NCBI GenBank assembly: GCA_947590905.1
Contig: CANQCU010000001.1
Span: 62,001 to 126,000 of the forward strand
Direction: 5' to 3'
Source of the DNA: an uncultured Clostridia bacterium
GTDB lineage: Bacteria; Bacillota; Clostridia; TANB77; CAG-508
Length of the DNA stretch: 64,000 nucleotides
The notes beneath the pieces were generated by a model. The model saw only the letters and a list, made by a program, of their open reading frames with translations. It did not search any database and had not been told where the DNA came from. Shown piece after piece: positions 51,085 to 63,740 of this stretch (position 1 is the first letter of the stretch; the number at the start of each line of letters is the position of its first letter). The translations under genes and the position numbers were made by a program.

Positions 51085-51582
51085 TTACAGGATTACGATT
51101 TCGAGCTGACTTCTCGCTGGGTTTAAACTTATGCCATAGCCAGAGATGTTCATCGATTTGAACTCTTCACATACCTTGGGCAGAATACGCTGAGGGAACA
51201 GCACTTCCTCAAACTTTGAAATTGCTTTCGCAGTTTCAGGACATTTGTATTCAGCATCCACGCCGGCACAGCAATTTCCAAAACTGCTGTTGTAAAGGTA
51301 TGGGCCATAGCAGTTATGTGCGGAGAAATACCTTCCTTCATTTCCGGAAAGCATAACATAGCAATCCAACTGATTCGGAAAGGTAGTCTCATTAATCTTG
51401 ACCTTGCAAATGGGTTTTTCGAGAGAAGATGCCTCCACGATATCCAATATCATAGATATCATATACCTCTCGGGCGTCCTCTCGATTTCTCTTTCTTCGG
51501 CTTTTGCGCCTTCTAGAGATTGCTTAGCTTGTGCCAGCTTGATTTGGCTTAGCACTTGCCGGGCTCTGTTTTTTAAATCCAT
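51085..51582 (-). CDS. Orphan 165-aa Cys-containing protein, higher-GC
   Basis: Intact ORF MDLKNRARQVLSQIKLAQAKQSLEGAKAEEREIERTPERYM...; in-frame CGG (51561..51559); distinct codon usage. Confidence 0.75.
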   Translation of the reverse strand: MDLKNRARQVLSQIKLAQAKQSLEGAKAEEREIERTPERYMISMILDIVEASSLEKPICKVKINETTFPNQLDCYVMLSGNEGRYFSAHNCYGPYLYNSSFGNCCAGVDAEYKCPETAKAISKFEEVLFPQRILPKVCEEFKSMNISGYGISLNPARSQLEIVIL

Positions 51583-51823
51583 TTAACCAGGGCTCCTTCC
51601 TGTTTGAAAAAATTTGCTTCTTCCTAAAAAGAAGTATAATTTTATTTTAGCACTTTTTATTTAATTTTTCAATATTTTTACTTTTTTTTACGATTAAAAT
51701 GTGACTTTTTTGTTCCGAAAATTTCGAAGAAATTCCTATTAGATAAAAAGATAACTATCTAGAAAATTCCTAGATAGTTATCGGTAATCTAAAAATTGGA
51801 TACTTTCCGTTTCTGTATAATAC

Positions 51824-53695
51824 TTACATTAGTTCAAGTATCATACCACTATATGGGGCAATTTTGTTTTCTAAAGTTTCTTTCGTATTGAATATTATTT
51901 TTGCGCTTTTCCCTTCATAAATATCTGAAGGAAGGTCCAACACTTGATTGGTTCTGTTTAATACGAGAATCATACTTCTATCTTCTGACATTCTTTTTAT
52001 TATACATCCTTCATCATCAGCCCATTTTACTTCAAAATCTGCTATGCCAAAAAATTCTTTTTCCTTTTTTCTAAATTTACCTATTTCTTTAAAAAATCTA
52101 AGAAGTTTTTTGTCTTTTCTATTCCATGGATAGCATTTCCGGCAAAATGGGTCTTTTTGTCCAGACACTCCTACTTCGTCGCCATAAAAAATTGATGGTA
52201 TTCCTGGTAAGAAATATAAGAGTAAATAGCTGATTTTTAGTCTTTCTCTTCCTAATATATATTCTTCTCTTGATAGTTCATCATGTGTGTTTTGCCAAAT
52301 TTTATCTTGGTCATTTACTTCTGGTCCGGCAAGCTTTGTTATTGCTCTTACAGTATCATGACTCGACAAGAAATTCATTAAAGAATACGCTATTTCTCTT
52401 GGGTAATTTTCTACGAATATTCTTGTGAGCACTTCAACTAAATTACTTGCCCAGTATTCTCCGCCATACCTTATATAAGCAAGTATTGCTTCTTTTACAG
52501 GATAATTCATCACTGATGTAAGCTCATTGCCTAAAAAGTATTCCATCCTGTGTCCATAGTTTGTTTTATTGCTTGCATCTTCCCAAACCTCTCCTACTAT
52601 TATAATCTCTTTTTTGTTTCTTTTAGAAACATCATAGATTTTCTTTAAAGTGTGGTTTGGGAGCTCATCAGCCACATCTAATCGGATTCCATCAATTCCT
52701 AAACTATACCAATAATCCAGAAGTCCTCCTTCTGCGAAAGCAAACTTTTGAAAACTTATAGACTCTTGATTAATTTTAGGAAGTGTTGTAAATCCCCACC
52801 ATGATTCGTACTGATACGGATAATTGGAGAAATAGTACCAATCGTAATATTCGCTGTTTCTTGAATTATATGCGCCATTGCTTTGGAAGCGTCCTTCTTT
52901 GTTGAAATATTTGCTATCAGATCCTGTATGATTTAGCACGGTATCTAATATTATTATCATTCCTCGCCTATGTGCTTCATCAATAAACTCGATTAAATCT
53001 TGTTTTTTGCCAAGAACTGGGTCTACTTCTTTGTAATCAGAGGTATTGTACCTATGATTACTATTTGCAAGCCAAATAGGATTTAAATACAGTACTGTGA
53101 CTCCTAATTTTTTTAAGTATTCAAGCCTATTTTTAATTCCCTGCAGGTTTCCTCCAAAATAGTCCATTCCAATTAAATCATCACTGAAAAACGGTTTTTC
53201 TCCCCATTCCCGATAGATTCTATCTTTTGGAAGATCTTCTATTTTTCCAAATTTATAAAATCTATCTGGAAAGATTTGGTACATAATTCCGTCTGACATA
53301 GTTTTGCTTGTAGGTGTCGGTTTATATACTGTAAGTTGCCAATCCTCCTTTTCCATATTCCAATGCCAATCTTGAATTTTGCCATCAAAACACATATGTT
53401 CTTTGGTGATTACTTTCTTTTGACCATTCGAATAAAATTCGAAATGATACTTGTAAATATTTATTTCCTGTATTCTGATATTAGCCTCAAAAACTATTTC
53501 CTCTCCTTCTTTTGCTATTTTCTCCATTTTGCAGATGATTGATCCTTGCATCCAGTACCTATCGAAAATCAAATATAGATCACTTGGATTTAAACTAACG
53601 TTTATTTTAACCCGAAAGCATATCTTATCATTTGGTTTTACTGGTCCTACTGGATTTTTGAATGTTTTGTCTGTGCTACAAAATATTTTTCCCAT
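51824..53695 (-). CDS. GH13 alpha-amylase/neopullulanase-like glycosidase
   Basis: GIMYQIFPDRFY...LGVTVLYLNPIWLANSNHRYNTSDYKEVDP...GIDGIRLDVADELP...IVGEVWED...FLSSHDTVR; three in-frame CGG=Arg codons. Confidence 0.93.
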   Translation of the reverse strand: MGKIFCSTDKTFKNPVGPVKPNDKICFRVKINVSLNPSDLYLIFDRYWMQGSIICKMEKIAKEGEEIVFEANIRIQEINIYKYHFEFYSNGQKKVITKEHMCFDGKIQDWHWNMEKEDWQLTVYKPTPTSKTMSDGIMYQIFPDRFYKFGKIEDLPKDRIYREWGEKPFFSDDLIGMDYFGGNLQGIKNRLEYLKKLGVTVLYLNPIWLANSNHRYNTSDYKEVDPVLGKKQDLIEFIDEAHRRGMIIILDTVLNHTGSDSKYFNKEGRFQSNGAYNSRNSEYYDWYYFSNYPYQYESWWGFTTLPKINQESISFQKFAFAEGGLLDYWYSLGIDGIRLDVADELPNHTLKKIYDVSKRNKKEIIIVGEVWEDASNKTNYGHRMEYFLGNELTSVMNYPVKEAILAYIRYGGEYWASNLVEVLTRIFVENYPREIAYSLMNFLSSHDTVRAITKLAGPEVNDQDKIWQNTHDELSREEYILGRERLKISYLLLYFLPGIPSIFYGDEVGVSGQKDPFCRKCYPWNRKDKKLLRFFKEIGKFRKKEKEFFGIADFEVKWADDEGCIIKRMSEDRSMILVLNRTNQVLDLPSDIYEGKSAKIIFNTKETLENKIAPYSGMILELM

Positions 53696-53787
53696 TAGAT
53701 TTCCCTTCTTTCGTTATAATAACTTATTAAAGGTTTTTCAAATTTTTATTTATTTAAAAAATATCATAAGTTTAATTTATTGTCAAT

Positions 53788-53825
53788 CTAAAAGGTGAAC
53801 TCCAAAAAAGAGTTCACCTTTTAGA
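53788..53825 (-). terminator. Hairpin terminator of the 53867 ORF
   Basis: CTAAAAGGTGAACTC-caaaaaa-GAGTTCACCTTTTAG. Confidence 0.85.
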
Positions 53826-53866
53826 TTTAGAATTGTTTCTTACTTGCTATTTTTGTTTCTTAGTTG

Positions 53867-54271
53867 TTATTTTTTGTGAAACATATCCTCGTCGGTTTCG
53901 CCACATCTCTCCATGGTTTCGTTTGTGAAAAGCGTCTCAGCATCGCCCAAATCGTCCAAAAGATGCTTAAGATCAGCGTAAAAATCATCAAATGATTCTA
54001 CACCATGCTCATGAAGCTCTTCTACGCCCTTCATAAGCATCTCTTTAATTGCGCTCTCATACTCAATCTCAGGCATCTTTTCCATATGGGCATCAAGCTC
54101 TGCCAAGTCGTACTTTCCATCCTCGTCTTCGTCTAATTCCTCCATGACGTATAAAAGTTCGTCAATAAATATAGCTATCGCTATGTTTTCTGACAGAACC
54201 TTGCGAAACCACTCCTCGTTATGAACGAGGAGTCTTTCCCGCTTGGGACCTTCTTTACCATTTTGTTCCAT
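53867..54271 (-). CDS. Orphan 134-aa acidic protein, higher-GC
   Basis: Intact ORF rich in D/E (LLYVMEELDEDEDGKYDLAELDAHMEKMPEIEYE...); in-frame CGG (54241..54239); own promoter-like TATAAT, RBS and terminator. Confidence 0.75.
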   Translation of the reverse strand: MEQNGKEGPKRERLLVHNEEWFRKVLSENIAIAIFIDELLYVMEELDEDEDGKYDLAELDAHMEKMPEIEYESAIKEMLMKGVEELHEHGVESFDDFYADLKHLLDDLGDAETLFTNETMERCGETDEDMFHKK

Positions 54272-54385
54272 AAAAAATTGTCCTTTCTGGGAATTCCCAT
54301 TAATTCTGCTAGTGGCTAACTTACCACTGAGAAGTATATTATATCATATCTTATGTAAATGTGCAACTTCATATGAACAAAGCGC

Positions 54386-55531
54386 CTATCCAAATATTCC
54401 TTTTTTTCTAACTGGTGGTTGCTCGTTCATTGTGATTGCAAGTTTTTCGAATAAATCTCTTTGCTCTTTTGTAAGTCTCTTTGGTACTTGAACTATTACA
54501 TTAAATACAAAATCACCTTTGTAGCTTCCATTGATAGTTGTAAATCCTTTTTGCTTTATTTTAAATTTGGCACCTGTCTGTGTTCCTTCTGGTATCTTAA
54601 ATTTTTCGTTAGTGCCATCTACCATAGGAATATCAAGTTCTGCACCTAAAGTTGCCTGAGTCACTGTTACAGGTATATCGCAAAGTACATCATTATTTTT
54701 TCTAATGTAAACTGGATGATGTTTTATATGTACTACAATATATAAATCACCTTTTGGTCCACCATTTGTTCCAGGTGCTCCTTCTCCTTTTAATACTACT
54801 GTTTGATTATCATCTATTCCAGCAGGTATACTAACATTTATTTTTGCTTGTTTTCTAATCTTTCCTTTTCCTCTACACTTTTCGCAAACTTCTTTTATAA
54901 CTTTACCCGTTCCACCACAAGTTGTACACGTTCTCATTGTTTGCATTTGTCCTAAAAATGTAGTTTGTACTTGTCTTATTTGACCTGTTCCACCACAAAC
55001 AGGACACTTTTCTGGACTTGTTCCTGGTTTTGCTCCACTTCCATGGCAAATATCACAAGTATCTTCTCTTGATATATTTATTTGTTTTCTTACACCTAAA
55101 AATGATTCTTCAAAAGTAATTTCTATATCATGTCTTAAATCGGCCCCTTTACTTGGTCCATTATAACTTGCTTTTGAAGACCTTCTTCTGCCTCCTCCAA
55201 AAATTGAAGAAACAATATCGTCTAAATCTATATCGAATCCGTCAAACCCAGAGGTAGAATATGAATAATATCCATTTCCACCTCCAAAGCCACTTCCGGC
55301 ACCTGGTCCACTTGCGCCAAATTGGTCATACATAGCTCTTTTTTGTTTATCTGATAATGTTTCATATGCTTCGTTTATTTCTTTAAATTTAGCTTCTGCT
55401 TCTTTTTTATTATCTGGGTTTGCATCAGGATGATACTTTTTGGCAAGTCTTCTATATGCTTTTTTTATTTCTTCATCGGTAGCAGTTTTACTTACTCCTA
55501 AAACTTCATAAAAATCTTTTTTTTCCGCCAT
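54386..55531 (-). CDS. dnaJ: Chaperone DnaJ
   Basis: J domain with HPD, Gly-rich region and four CxxCxGxG zinc motifs. Confidence 0.98.
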   Translation of the reverse strand: MAEKKDFYEVLGVSKTATDEEIKKAYRRLAKKYHPDANPDNKKEAEAKFKEINEAYETLSDKQKRAMYDQFGASGPGAGSGFGGGNGYYSYSTSGFDGFDIDLDDIVSSIFGGGRRRSSKASYNGPSKGADLRHDIEITFEESFLGVRKQINISREDTCDICHGSGAKPGTSPEKCPVCGGTGQIRQVQTTFLGQMQTMRTCTTCGGTGKVIKEVCEKCRGKGKIRKQAKINVSIPAGIDDNQTVVLKGEGAPGTNGGPKGDLYIVVHIKHHPVYIRKNNDVLCDIPVTVTQATLGAELDIPMVDGTNEKFKIPEGTQTGAKFKIKQKGFTTINGSYKGDFVFNVIVQVPKRLTKEQRDLFEKLAITMNEQPPVRKKGIFG

Positions 55532-55543
55532 TATAGCTTACTC

Positions 55544-57499
<1,956 letters not shown>

Positions 57500-57647
57500 T
57501 TAGCTTAATTCCTAGTATTACTCACTTTTAATTGATTTTATTATATTATATTTTTTATTTCTATCATCTTTTGTATAAATTTATAATAATTTTATTATTA
57601 ACTAAAATTTATAGTTTAAAGTAATTTTTACTAAAGTTTTATTTTTA

Positions 57648-58190
57648 CTAGTTTGCAACTATTACCATTGCATGTCTGATTACTTTATCACCTAATTTGT
57701 AACCTTTTCTAAATTCTTCTTTTATTTCTTTTTCTCCTAATGTTTCGTCTTGCACTGTGCTTACTGCTTCATGTAGTTCTGGATCAAAGGTTTTTCCAAC
57801 GCTTTCTATTTGTTCTACTCCAAGTGACTTTAAAACATCTAAATACTGTTTTAATACTAAATCTATTCCTTGTTTATAGTTTGTATCTTGAGTTTCTGCA
57901 CTTTCTGCTTTTTCTAGATTGTCTAAAACTGGTAAGAGTTTACAAACTACATCACCAAGTATTGATGAATATAGCATTTCTCGTTCCTTAGAAGTTCTTT
58001 TTTTGAAATTATCAAATTCTGCCATTAACCTTTTTAATCTATCTGTAGTATTTTCTAGGTCTTCTGTTAATTTTTGAACTTCGGGACTTTTTGCTATTTC
58101 TTCTTGATTTGTATTTTCTACTTGTTCTGGATTGTTTTCCTCTTTTTTATCTTCTACATTATCTTTCAAGTCGTTTTTGTTTTCTTCCAT
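57648..58190 (-). CDS. grpE: Nucleotide exchange factor GrpE
   Basis: MAEFDNFKKRTSKEREMLY...LLPVLDNLEKA...KGYKLGDKVIRHAMVIVAN. Confidence 0.96.
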   Translation of the reverse strand: MEENKNDLKDNVEDKKEENNPEQVENTNQEEIAKSPEVQKLTEDLENTTDRLKRLMAEFDNFKKRTSKEREMLYSSILGDVVCKLLPVLDNLEKAESAETQDTNYKQGIDLVLKQYLDVLKSLGVEQIESVGKTFDPELHEAVSTVQDETLGEKEIKEEFRKGYKLGDKVIRHAMVIVAN

Positions 58191-58213
58191 AGTTTCCCTC
58201 CATTTTCTATAAA

Positions 58214-59233
58214 TTATTTATTATCTTCTTTAAAATTATCATCAAGTTTTTTACTTATATATTTCATTACTGAAATTACCTTCGAATAATTCATTCTCTT
58301 TGGTCCGATTATTCCTATTGTTCCTAACTCTTTATCTCCAACTGAATGTTTAAATGTAACAATACTAAAATCTTTTAATTCTTTATTTTCGTTTTCATCA
58401 CCTATATATATTTGTATGTCTTCTGCAAATCCTGTATTTAAAATATCTCTCATGAGTTCTTTTGTATCTAGAATATTTACAAAGTTTTTTGCAAGTTCTA
58501 GGCTTTTAAATTCAGGAAGTTCAAAAGATTTATTGGCTCCTTCTAGATATATTTTTTCTTCTTCTATTAATTTTTTCATTTGTTCAATGATTGGTCTAAT
58601 TATGTTTATACTGTATTTAAGTTCTCTAATAATGTATTTTTCCAAAGATGTATCTATTTTTTCAATAGGTTCTCCTTTTAATTTGTTATTAAAGAAGTAA
58701 TTTAATGTTTCAACTTGTTCTTCTTCTATATCTTCATCAAATTTTATAATTGTTTCTTTAACTAGCCCTGTATCTGTTACTATTATTCCCATAAGCATTC
58801 TACTGCCTAATAAAACAAATTTTATTTCTTCTATCAATTGTTGTGATGCTTTTGGTCCTATACTTACTGTTGTATAATGTGTAATTTCTGAGAGTGTTGT
58901 TGTTGCAATTTTTGTAAGTTCTTCTATTCCATTTGCCTTGTTTTCCAATTTTTCTTGTATATATTTTATTTCTTCTAAGCTTATATTATCGTATTTTAAA
59001 AGTTCATCTACATAAAGCCTATATCCCTTAGCAGATGGAACACGACCACTCGAAATATGTGTTTTTTCAAGATAGCCTAATTTTTCTAATTCTGCCATAT
59101 CATTTCTTACTGTTGCAGAGCTTATATTACTTTCATATTTTTCTACTATGGCAGCTGAACTTACTGGTTCTGCTGTGTCTATATATTCGTCTACTATTTC
59201 TTTTAGTATTTTTTTCTTACGCTCATCTAACAT
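58214..59233 (-). CDS. hrcA: Heat-inducible repressor HrcA
   Basis: MLDERKKKILKEIVDEYIDTAEPVSSAAIVEKYESNISSATVRNDMAELEKLGYLEKTHISSGRVPSAKGYRLYVDEL. Confidence 0.97.
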   Translation of the reverse strand: MLDERKKKILKEIVDEYIDTAEPVSSAAIVEKYESNISSATVRNDMAELEKLGYLEKTHISSGRVPSAKGYRLYVDELLKYDNISLEEIKYIQEKLENKANGIEELTKIATTTLSEITHYTTVSIGPKASQQLIEEIKFVLLGSRMLMGIIVTDTGLVKETIIKFDEDIEEEQVETLNYFFNNKLKGEPIEKIDTSLEKYIIRELKYSINIIRPIIEQMKKLIEEEKIYLEGANKSFELPEFKSLELAKNFVNILDTKELMRDILNTGFAEDIQIYIGDENENKELKDFSIVTFKHSVGDKELGTIGIIGPKRMNYSKVISVMKYISKKLDDNFKEDNK

Positions 59234-59266
59234 ATATTACGCCTCCATTAGCTTATCTTGCCTTTA

Positions 59267-59293
59267 TTAGCACTCAATATCTCGGACTGCTAA
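59267..59293. promoter_or_regulatory. CIRCE operator (HrcA-binding site)
   Basis: TTAGCACTC-N9-GACTGCTAA, one mismatch from TTAGCACTC-N9-GAGTGCTAA, directly upstream of hrcA. Confidence 0.92.
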
Positions 59294-59368
59294 TATAATA
59301 TAACTTTTTTTAGCAGTTGTCAATAGTTTTTGCTAATTTTATATAAATTTTTGTATATGATTATAAAT

Positions 59369-59480
59369 GAAGTTTAATGTTTTATTTTTATAGCTTTGCT
59401 GTCGCATAAATTTTACATGTAAGTTGCTCCATTTTGCACTACGCTTTGCTACATTTGATCGCTTACGCAACTTAAACTTC
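59369..59480 (-). repeat. Intergenic palindromic repeat family, copy D (reverse orientation, more diverged)
   Basis: Reverse complement: GAAGTTTAAGTTGCGTAAGCGATCAAATGTAGCAAAGCGTAGTGCAAAATGGAGCAACTTACATG...GCGACAGCAAAGC...TTAAACTTC. Confidence 0.85.
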
Positions 59481-59558
59481 CTTTTTTTACTTATAATAAA
59501 GCAATTTTGCTTGACTTTTATGTACTTGCTATGCTAAAATAAAAAAGATGAAAAAATT

Positions 59559-59633
59559 GGCCCCTTGGTCAAGCGGTCAAGACGCCACCCTCTCAAGGTG
59601 GAATCATGGGTTCGATTCCCGTAGGGGTCACCA
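59559..59633 (+). tRNA. tRNA-Glu (CTC)
   Basis: Cloverleaf: acceptor GGCCCCT/AGGGGTC, anticodon stem-loop CCACC-CTCTCAA-GGTGG, TTCGATT T-loop, encoded CCA; ordinary 7-nt anticodon loop. Confidence 0.93.
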
Positions 59634-59690
59634 AAACAAATAAAAAAAGCACTATTTTAAATATTCTCAAAATAGTGTTTTTTTATTGCA

Positions 59691-60344
59691 TTAATTTTTT
59701 AATTCTTTAATCTTTTCAATAACCTTATCTATTTCTTTACTATCATTTCCATTAATGATTATATCAGCTTTTTCTTTGCATGGTTCTATATATTTTTCGT
59801 GCATTGGTTTTAATGTGCTTTTATATTTTTCCGTAATATATTCTACTGTTGTTCCTCTTTCTTTTGTATCTCTATTAAGTAATCTTATTAGCCTTAAATC
59901 AGCATCTGTATCTACAAAGACTTTAAGGTCCATTAGGTTTAAAAGTTTTTGATTTTCAAGTACTAGCAATCCTTCAATAATAATTATTGGAGCTGGTTTT
60001 ACAGTTACCGTTTCTTCTTCTCTAAGGCGTTCTACATATGAATATATAGGTCTCTCGATTGTTTTTCCTTCTCTTAAAGAATTAATCTGCTCAATTAATA
60101 AATCTGTTTCATATGCATCTGGACAATCATAATTCATTTTTTCTCTTTCTGCCTTTGTAAATTCACTATAGCTTTTATAATAAAAATCATGTGATAAAAT
60201 TATTACATCATCTTTAAATTCTTCTTTTATTTTTTTAGCTAATGTTGTCTTTCCAGAAGCAGTACCTCCTGCAATTCCTACTATTATTGGTTCTTTCATT
60301 ACTAATTTCATTCCTTTCAATTTACTACAAATAAAATTTATCAA
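59691..60344 (-). CDS. udk: Uridine kinase
   Basis: IVGIAGGTASGKTTLAKKI...HDFYYKSYSEF...FDCPDAYETDLL-type motifs. Confidence 0.93.
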   Translation of the reverse strand: MINFICSKLKGMKLVMKEPIIVGIAGGTASGKTTLAKKIKEEFKDDVIILSHDFYYKSYSEFTKAEREKMNYDCPDAYETDLLIEQINSLREGKTIERPIYSYVERLREEETVTVKPAPIIIIEGLLVLENQKLLNLMDLKVFVDTDADLRLIRLLNRDTKERGTTVEYITEKYKSTLKPMHEKYIEPCKEKADIIINGNDSKEIDKVIEKIKELKN

Positions 60345-60365
60345 TATTTATAATCTTTATATCTT

Positions 60366-61295
60366 TTATAGACTTAACACTTCATTATCAACACTTGCTA
60401 TTTTATTTGCTTCTTTTTCTTTATTTTCTCTATCTTCTAGTTGCTTATATAATGTATCTAAAAAACTTCCTACTCCTCCTGCATTATTGTCTTCAAGAGT
60501 AATAAAATCAGCAACTTCTTTTAATGATTCTGTTGCATTTTTCATTGCGACTTTAAGTCCAGCTGCTCCTAGCATTTCTACGTCGTTTCCTCCATCTCCG
60601 ATAGCAATAATTTCCTCTTTTTTTATTCCTAAATATCGTGCTAATATTTCAATTGCACTTGCCTTTGTAACTCCTTCTCTCATTATATCATAATATGCTA
60701 ATTTTTCAACCTTTCCACATATTTCTGGAGTTGTTCTTATGCATGGTTTTGATATTTGCAAGCCTTTAATACTAGCAAGTCCGCTATAACATGCTTTTAA
60801 TTCTTCTTCTGTTCCATTTACTGCAAATAACGGAATTGGTTCTTGTAATGTCTTTATATATTCTTCTAAATCATTCTGGTAATTAAAAGGTACTCCCATA
60901 TTATCATACATTGGATCTACAACACGTCTATATGAATACTTTGCATCTGCAACTTCACATTTTGTAGTCATAAATTCATATTCTAATGACATTCTTTTAC
61001 ATATAGCTACTAATGACTCAATTTGCTCCTTAGATAAAGATCTATTTACTAGGCATTCTCCCTTAATAAGGTCCATTACTATAGCTCCATTTGTTGCAAT
61101 AATATAACTTTGAAAACTAGGTCCTCCTTTATCTGCAATATATTTTGCAACTTCTAGTGGTCTAGCTGTGGCTATTACTGGAATTATTCCAAATTTTTCA
61201 TGTAATTTAGTGATCACATCTATATTTATTTGTGGTATTTCTTTATAATCATCAAGTAATGTTCCATCAAGGTCTGTTACTAGCATCTTATACAT
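60366..61295 (-). CDS. Cof-type HAD hydrolase
   Basis: MYKMLVTDLDGTLLDDYKEIP...AIGDGGNDVEMLGAAGLKVAMKNA. Confidence 0.93.
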   Translation of the reverse strand: MYKMLVTDLDGTLLDDYKEIPQINIDVITKLHEKFGIIPVIATARPLEVAKYIADKGGPSFQSYIIATNGAIVMDLIKGECLVNRSLSKEQIESLVAICKRMSLEYEFMTTKCEVADAKYSYRRVVDPMYDNMGVPFNYQNDLEEYIKTLQEPIPLFAVNGTEEELKACYSGLASIKGLQISKPCIRTTPEICGKVEKLAYYDIMREGVTKASAIEILARYLGIKKEEIIAIGDGGNDVEMLGAAGLKVAMKNATESLKEVADFITLEDNNAGGVGSFLDTLYKQLEDRENKEKEANKIASVDNEVLSL

Positions 61296-61446
61296 CTTTT
61301 GGTCCCTCTCTTATTTTTATATTTACATAATTATTTTAACATCATTTACATAAAATGTAAAGTATTTGTTTACCAAAAAGAAAAAATAGTGTTATTTTTA
61401 ATAACACTATTTTCCTTACTTTTTTGCATTATTTTTAATTTTCATT

Positions 61447-61842
61447 CTAATATTCTCCTATATATTTCATACAATTATTCAAAATCTCTTTTAATCTTTC
61501 TTCTTGTTTGGTCATATAAAGGTAGCCAATGAGTCCTTCAAAAGCTGTTGAATACATGTATTCTTCTACTTCTGCATTTTTTGGTAAATGGTGATTTTTT
61601 GTATTTCTTGCTCTTTTAACTATCTCTTTTTCTCTTTCTGTTAATTCTTCTTCTAGATTTTTTAATATATTTGCTTGTGCAGATGCTTTAACATATTTTA
61701 TACTTTCTAAATGAAGCTTATGTGGTTTTAATCTTGTTTGATTTACTAAATTTTCTCTTATGTATAGCTCGTATACAGCATCTCCTATATATGCCCATGT
61801 AAGTGGTGATAGCTCATTTATTCTTCTCTCTAGCTCGTCCAA
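61447..61842 (-). CDS. mrnC: Mini-ribonuclease III
   Basis: LAYIGDAVYELYIRENLV...RARNTKNHHLPKNAEVEEYMYSTAFEGLIGYLY-type Mini-III signature. Confidence 0.9.
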   Translation of the reverse strand: MDELERRINELSPLTWAYIGDAVYELYIRENLVNQTRLKPHKLHLESIKYVKASAQANILKNLEEELTEREKEIVKRARNTKNHHLPKNAEVEEYMYSTAFEGLIGYLYMTKQEERLKEILNNCMKYIGEY

Positions 61843-61913
61843 TATTATATTTCCTTTCTCTATTTCTATTTACTTTTTATATCTATTTTGATTCAATTAT
61901 TACATTTATTTTT

Positions 61914-62811
61914 TTATTTTGCTACTTTTTCTAAAGTAATTCTTCCAATTTTTGCATCTCTAAAATCTTGAAGTATTATGTTTGCTACTTTTTTGTTATC
62001 TACCTTGCCTCCTGAAACTAATGCTCCTCTTTTTTTACCTATTTGCTCCATAATTTCAAGGATTACTTCATTTTCTTCACTATTTCTTAGCTCTTCTTTT
62101 ATTTTCTCTTCATCTAATCCATATTTTTGAGCTAACATTGATAAATAATTATTTGCTAAGTATTTAATTAAGTAAAAAGCAATTTCTTCTTTATCTAAGA
62201 TTTCATCTTTGATAGTTCCTGTATATGCTAGATTAAGTCCAACTTCTTCATTTTCAAACTTAGGCCAAAGTACTCCAGGAGTATCTAATAATTCTATATT
62301 TTTTGCAATTCTTATCCATTGTTTTTTTACTGTAACACCTGGTTTATTTCCGGACTTTAGCTGTTGTTTTTTTTGATACTCTATTTATAAAAGATGACTT
62401 TCCTACATTTGGTATTCCTAGAACCAAAACTCTAATAATTTTTCCAGTTCTTCCCTTTTTAGCACTTTCCTCTAGTTCTTCTTTCATCAAATCCTCTATT
62501 TTAGAGATAACCTCTCTTGTTCCTTTTCCGTCATTTGAATTAACTAAAACTGTTTCTATTTGCTGTTTTTTAAAATATTCTTGCCATTTTTTTGTCTCTG
62601 TTTCATCTGCTAAGTCACATTTATTCAAAAGTATTATTTTTTTCTTTTTATCTATAATATTTCTAATGTCTGGATTTCTACTTGATACAGGTATTCTAGC
62701 ATCTAGCATTTCTATTACTACATCTATTAGTTTTAAGTCTTCTATTATCTCTCTTTTAGCTTTTGCCATATGTCCTGGATACCAGTTGATGTTTGTTTTA
62801 TTTTCGCTCAT
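61914..62811 (-). CDS. rbgA: Ribosome biogenesis GTPase RbgA (YlqF), +1 shift at CGG 62352..62350
   Basis: INWYPGHMAKAKREI...VVIEMLDARIPVSSRNPDI...GIPNVGKSSFINRVSKKTTAKV-c-GNKPGVTVKKQWI...LLDTPGVLWPKF; corrected length 897 nt. Confidence 0.94.
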
Positions 62812-62817
62812 CTTTTC
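62779..62817. repeat. Direct repeat copy 1 (rbgA 5' end)
   Basis: ATACCAGTTGATGTTTGTTTTATTTTCGCTCATCTTTTC; 38/39 identity with 63741-63779. Confidence 0.9.
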
Positions 62818-63644
62818 TCTCCTAATAATTTTATTTTCTCAGCATTGTTAAGTATATCTAATTGATATTTCGCAATTTGACTTAATATTTCAAATCTTTC
62901 TTCTTTACTTTTTCCTTCTTTAATTAATTCAGCATTATGTGATTCTAAATTAGATAATACTGTTAATTCATTAATTGTTGCATAATCTCTAACATTAGAA
63001 TTTTTAGCTAAATCGGGATTAAGTTCTCTCCATTTTTTTGCAGTTGTTTTGAAAATAATTACATTTAAAATATCTGCTTCTTCTGCATATTTTAGCCATT
63101 CTTTATTTTTATAGAAATCATTATCTGGTAATATATAGTTTTTAATTGCATCAGTATGTATTAAGTAATTATTTTTTGTTAATATTCTTTTTATATCCCA
63201 TTCTCTGTTTTGATTTTCTAACTCTTTTAATCTTTCAAATTCTTTTATTAAATATAATTTAAAAACTGGACTTATTGCAGATGCAAATTCAAATGCAATA
63301 TCTTTATGTGCATATGTTCCACCATATTTTCCACGTTTTGAATATATACCAATAGCATTTGTTTTTTCACACCACTCAGTAACACTTAATGTGAAAGTAT
63401 GAAGTCCAGCATTTTTTCTAAACCCGTCGAATTCGACGGAATTAAAATTTGGATTATAAATCGACTCCCAAGTTCCTAAAAATTCCAAAGTAATTCTATT
63501 TCTTAACCAATTTCTTATAATATCATCTGATGTAGATTTACCTTCTTTAATCTTTGTAAAATCAGAAATACATATATAATCATTATCATCTATATTTGTG
63601 ATATTTACTTTAATATTTTGAACTTCTATTATTTTATTTGACAT
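62808..63644 (-). CDS. KilA-N domain protein
   Basis: DNDYICISDFTKIKEGKSTSDDIIRNWLRNRITLEFLGTWESIYNPNFNSVEFDGFRKNAGLHTFTLSVTEWCEKTNAIGIYSKRGKYGGTYAHKDIAFEFASAISPVFKLYLIKEFERLKELE. Confidence 0.88.
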   Translation of the reverse strand: MSNKIIEVQNIKVNITNIDDNDYICISDFTKIKEGKSTSDDIIRNWLRNRITLEFLGTWESIYNPNFNSVEFDGFRKNAGLHTFTLSVTEWCEKTNAIGIYSKRGKYGGTYAHKDIAFEFASAISPVFKLYLIKEFERLKELENQNREWDIKRILTKNNYLIHTDAIKNYILPDNDFYKNKEWLKYAEEADILNVIIFKTTAKKWRELNPDLAKNSNVRDYATINELTVLSNLESHNAELIKEGKSKEERFEILSQIAKYQLDILNNAEKIKLLGEKR

Positions 63645-63740
63645 ATATTCATCTCCATTTTTATCAAATTACGAAAGATAAGAAATCGAAAGAATGTTGA
63701 TTTTTCAATAGTTTTGGCTAGTGTTTAGATGATTCGTACT

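Noticed and set aside
59559-59633. The single tRNA in the window as the candidate CGGN decoder
   Set aside because: It is an ordinary tRNA-Glu(CTC) with a 7-nt anticodon loop, so the hypothesised decoder must lie outside this window.
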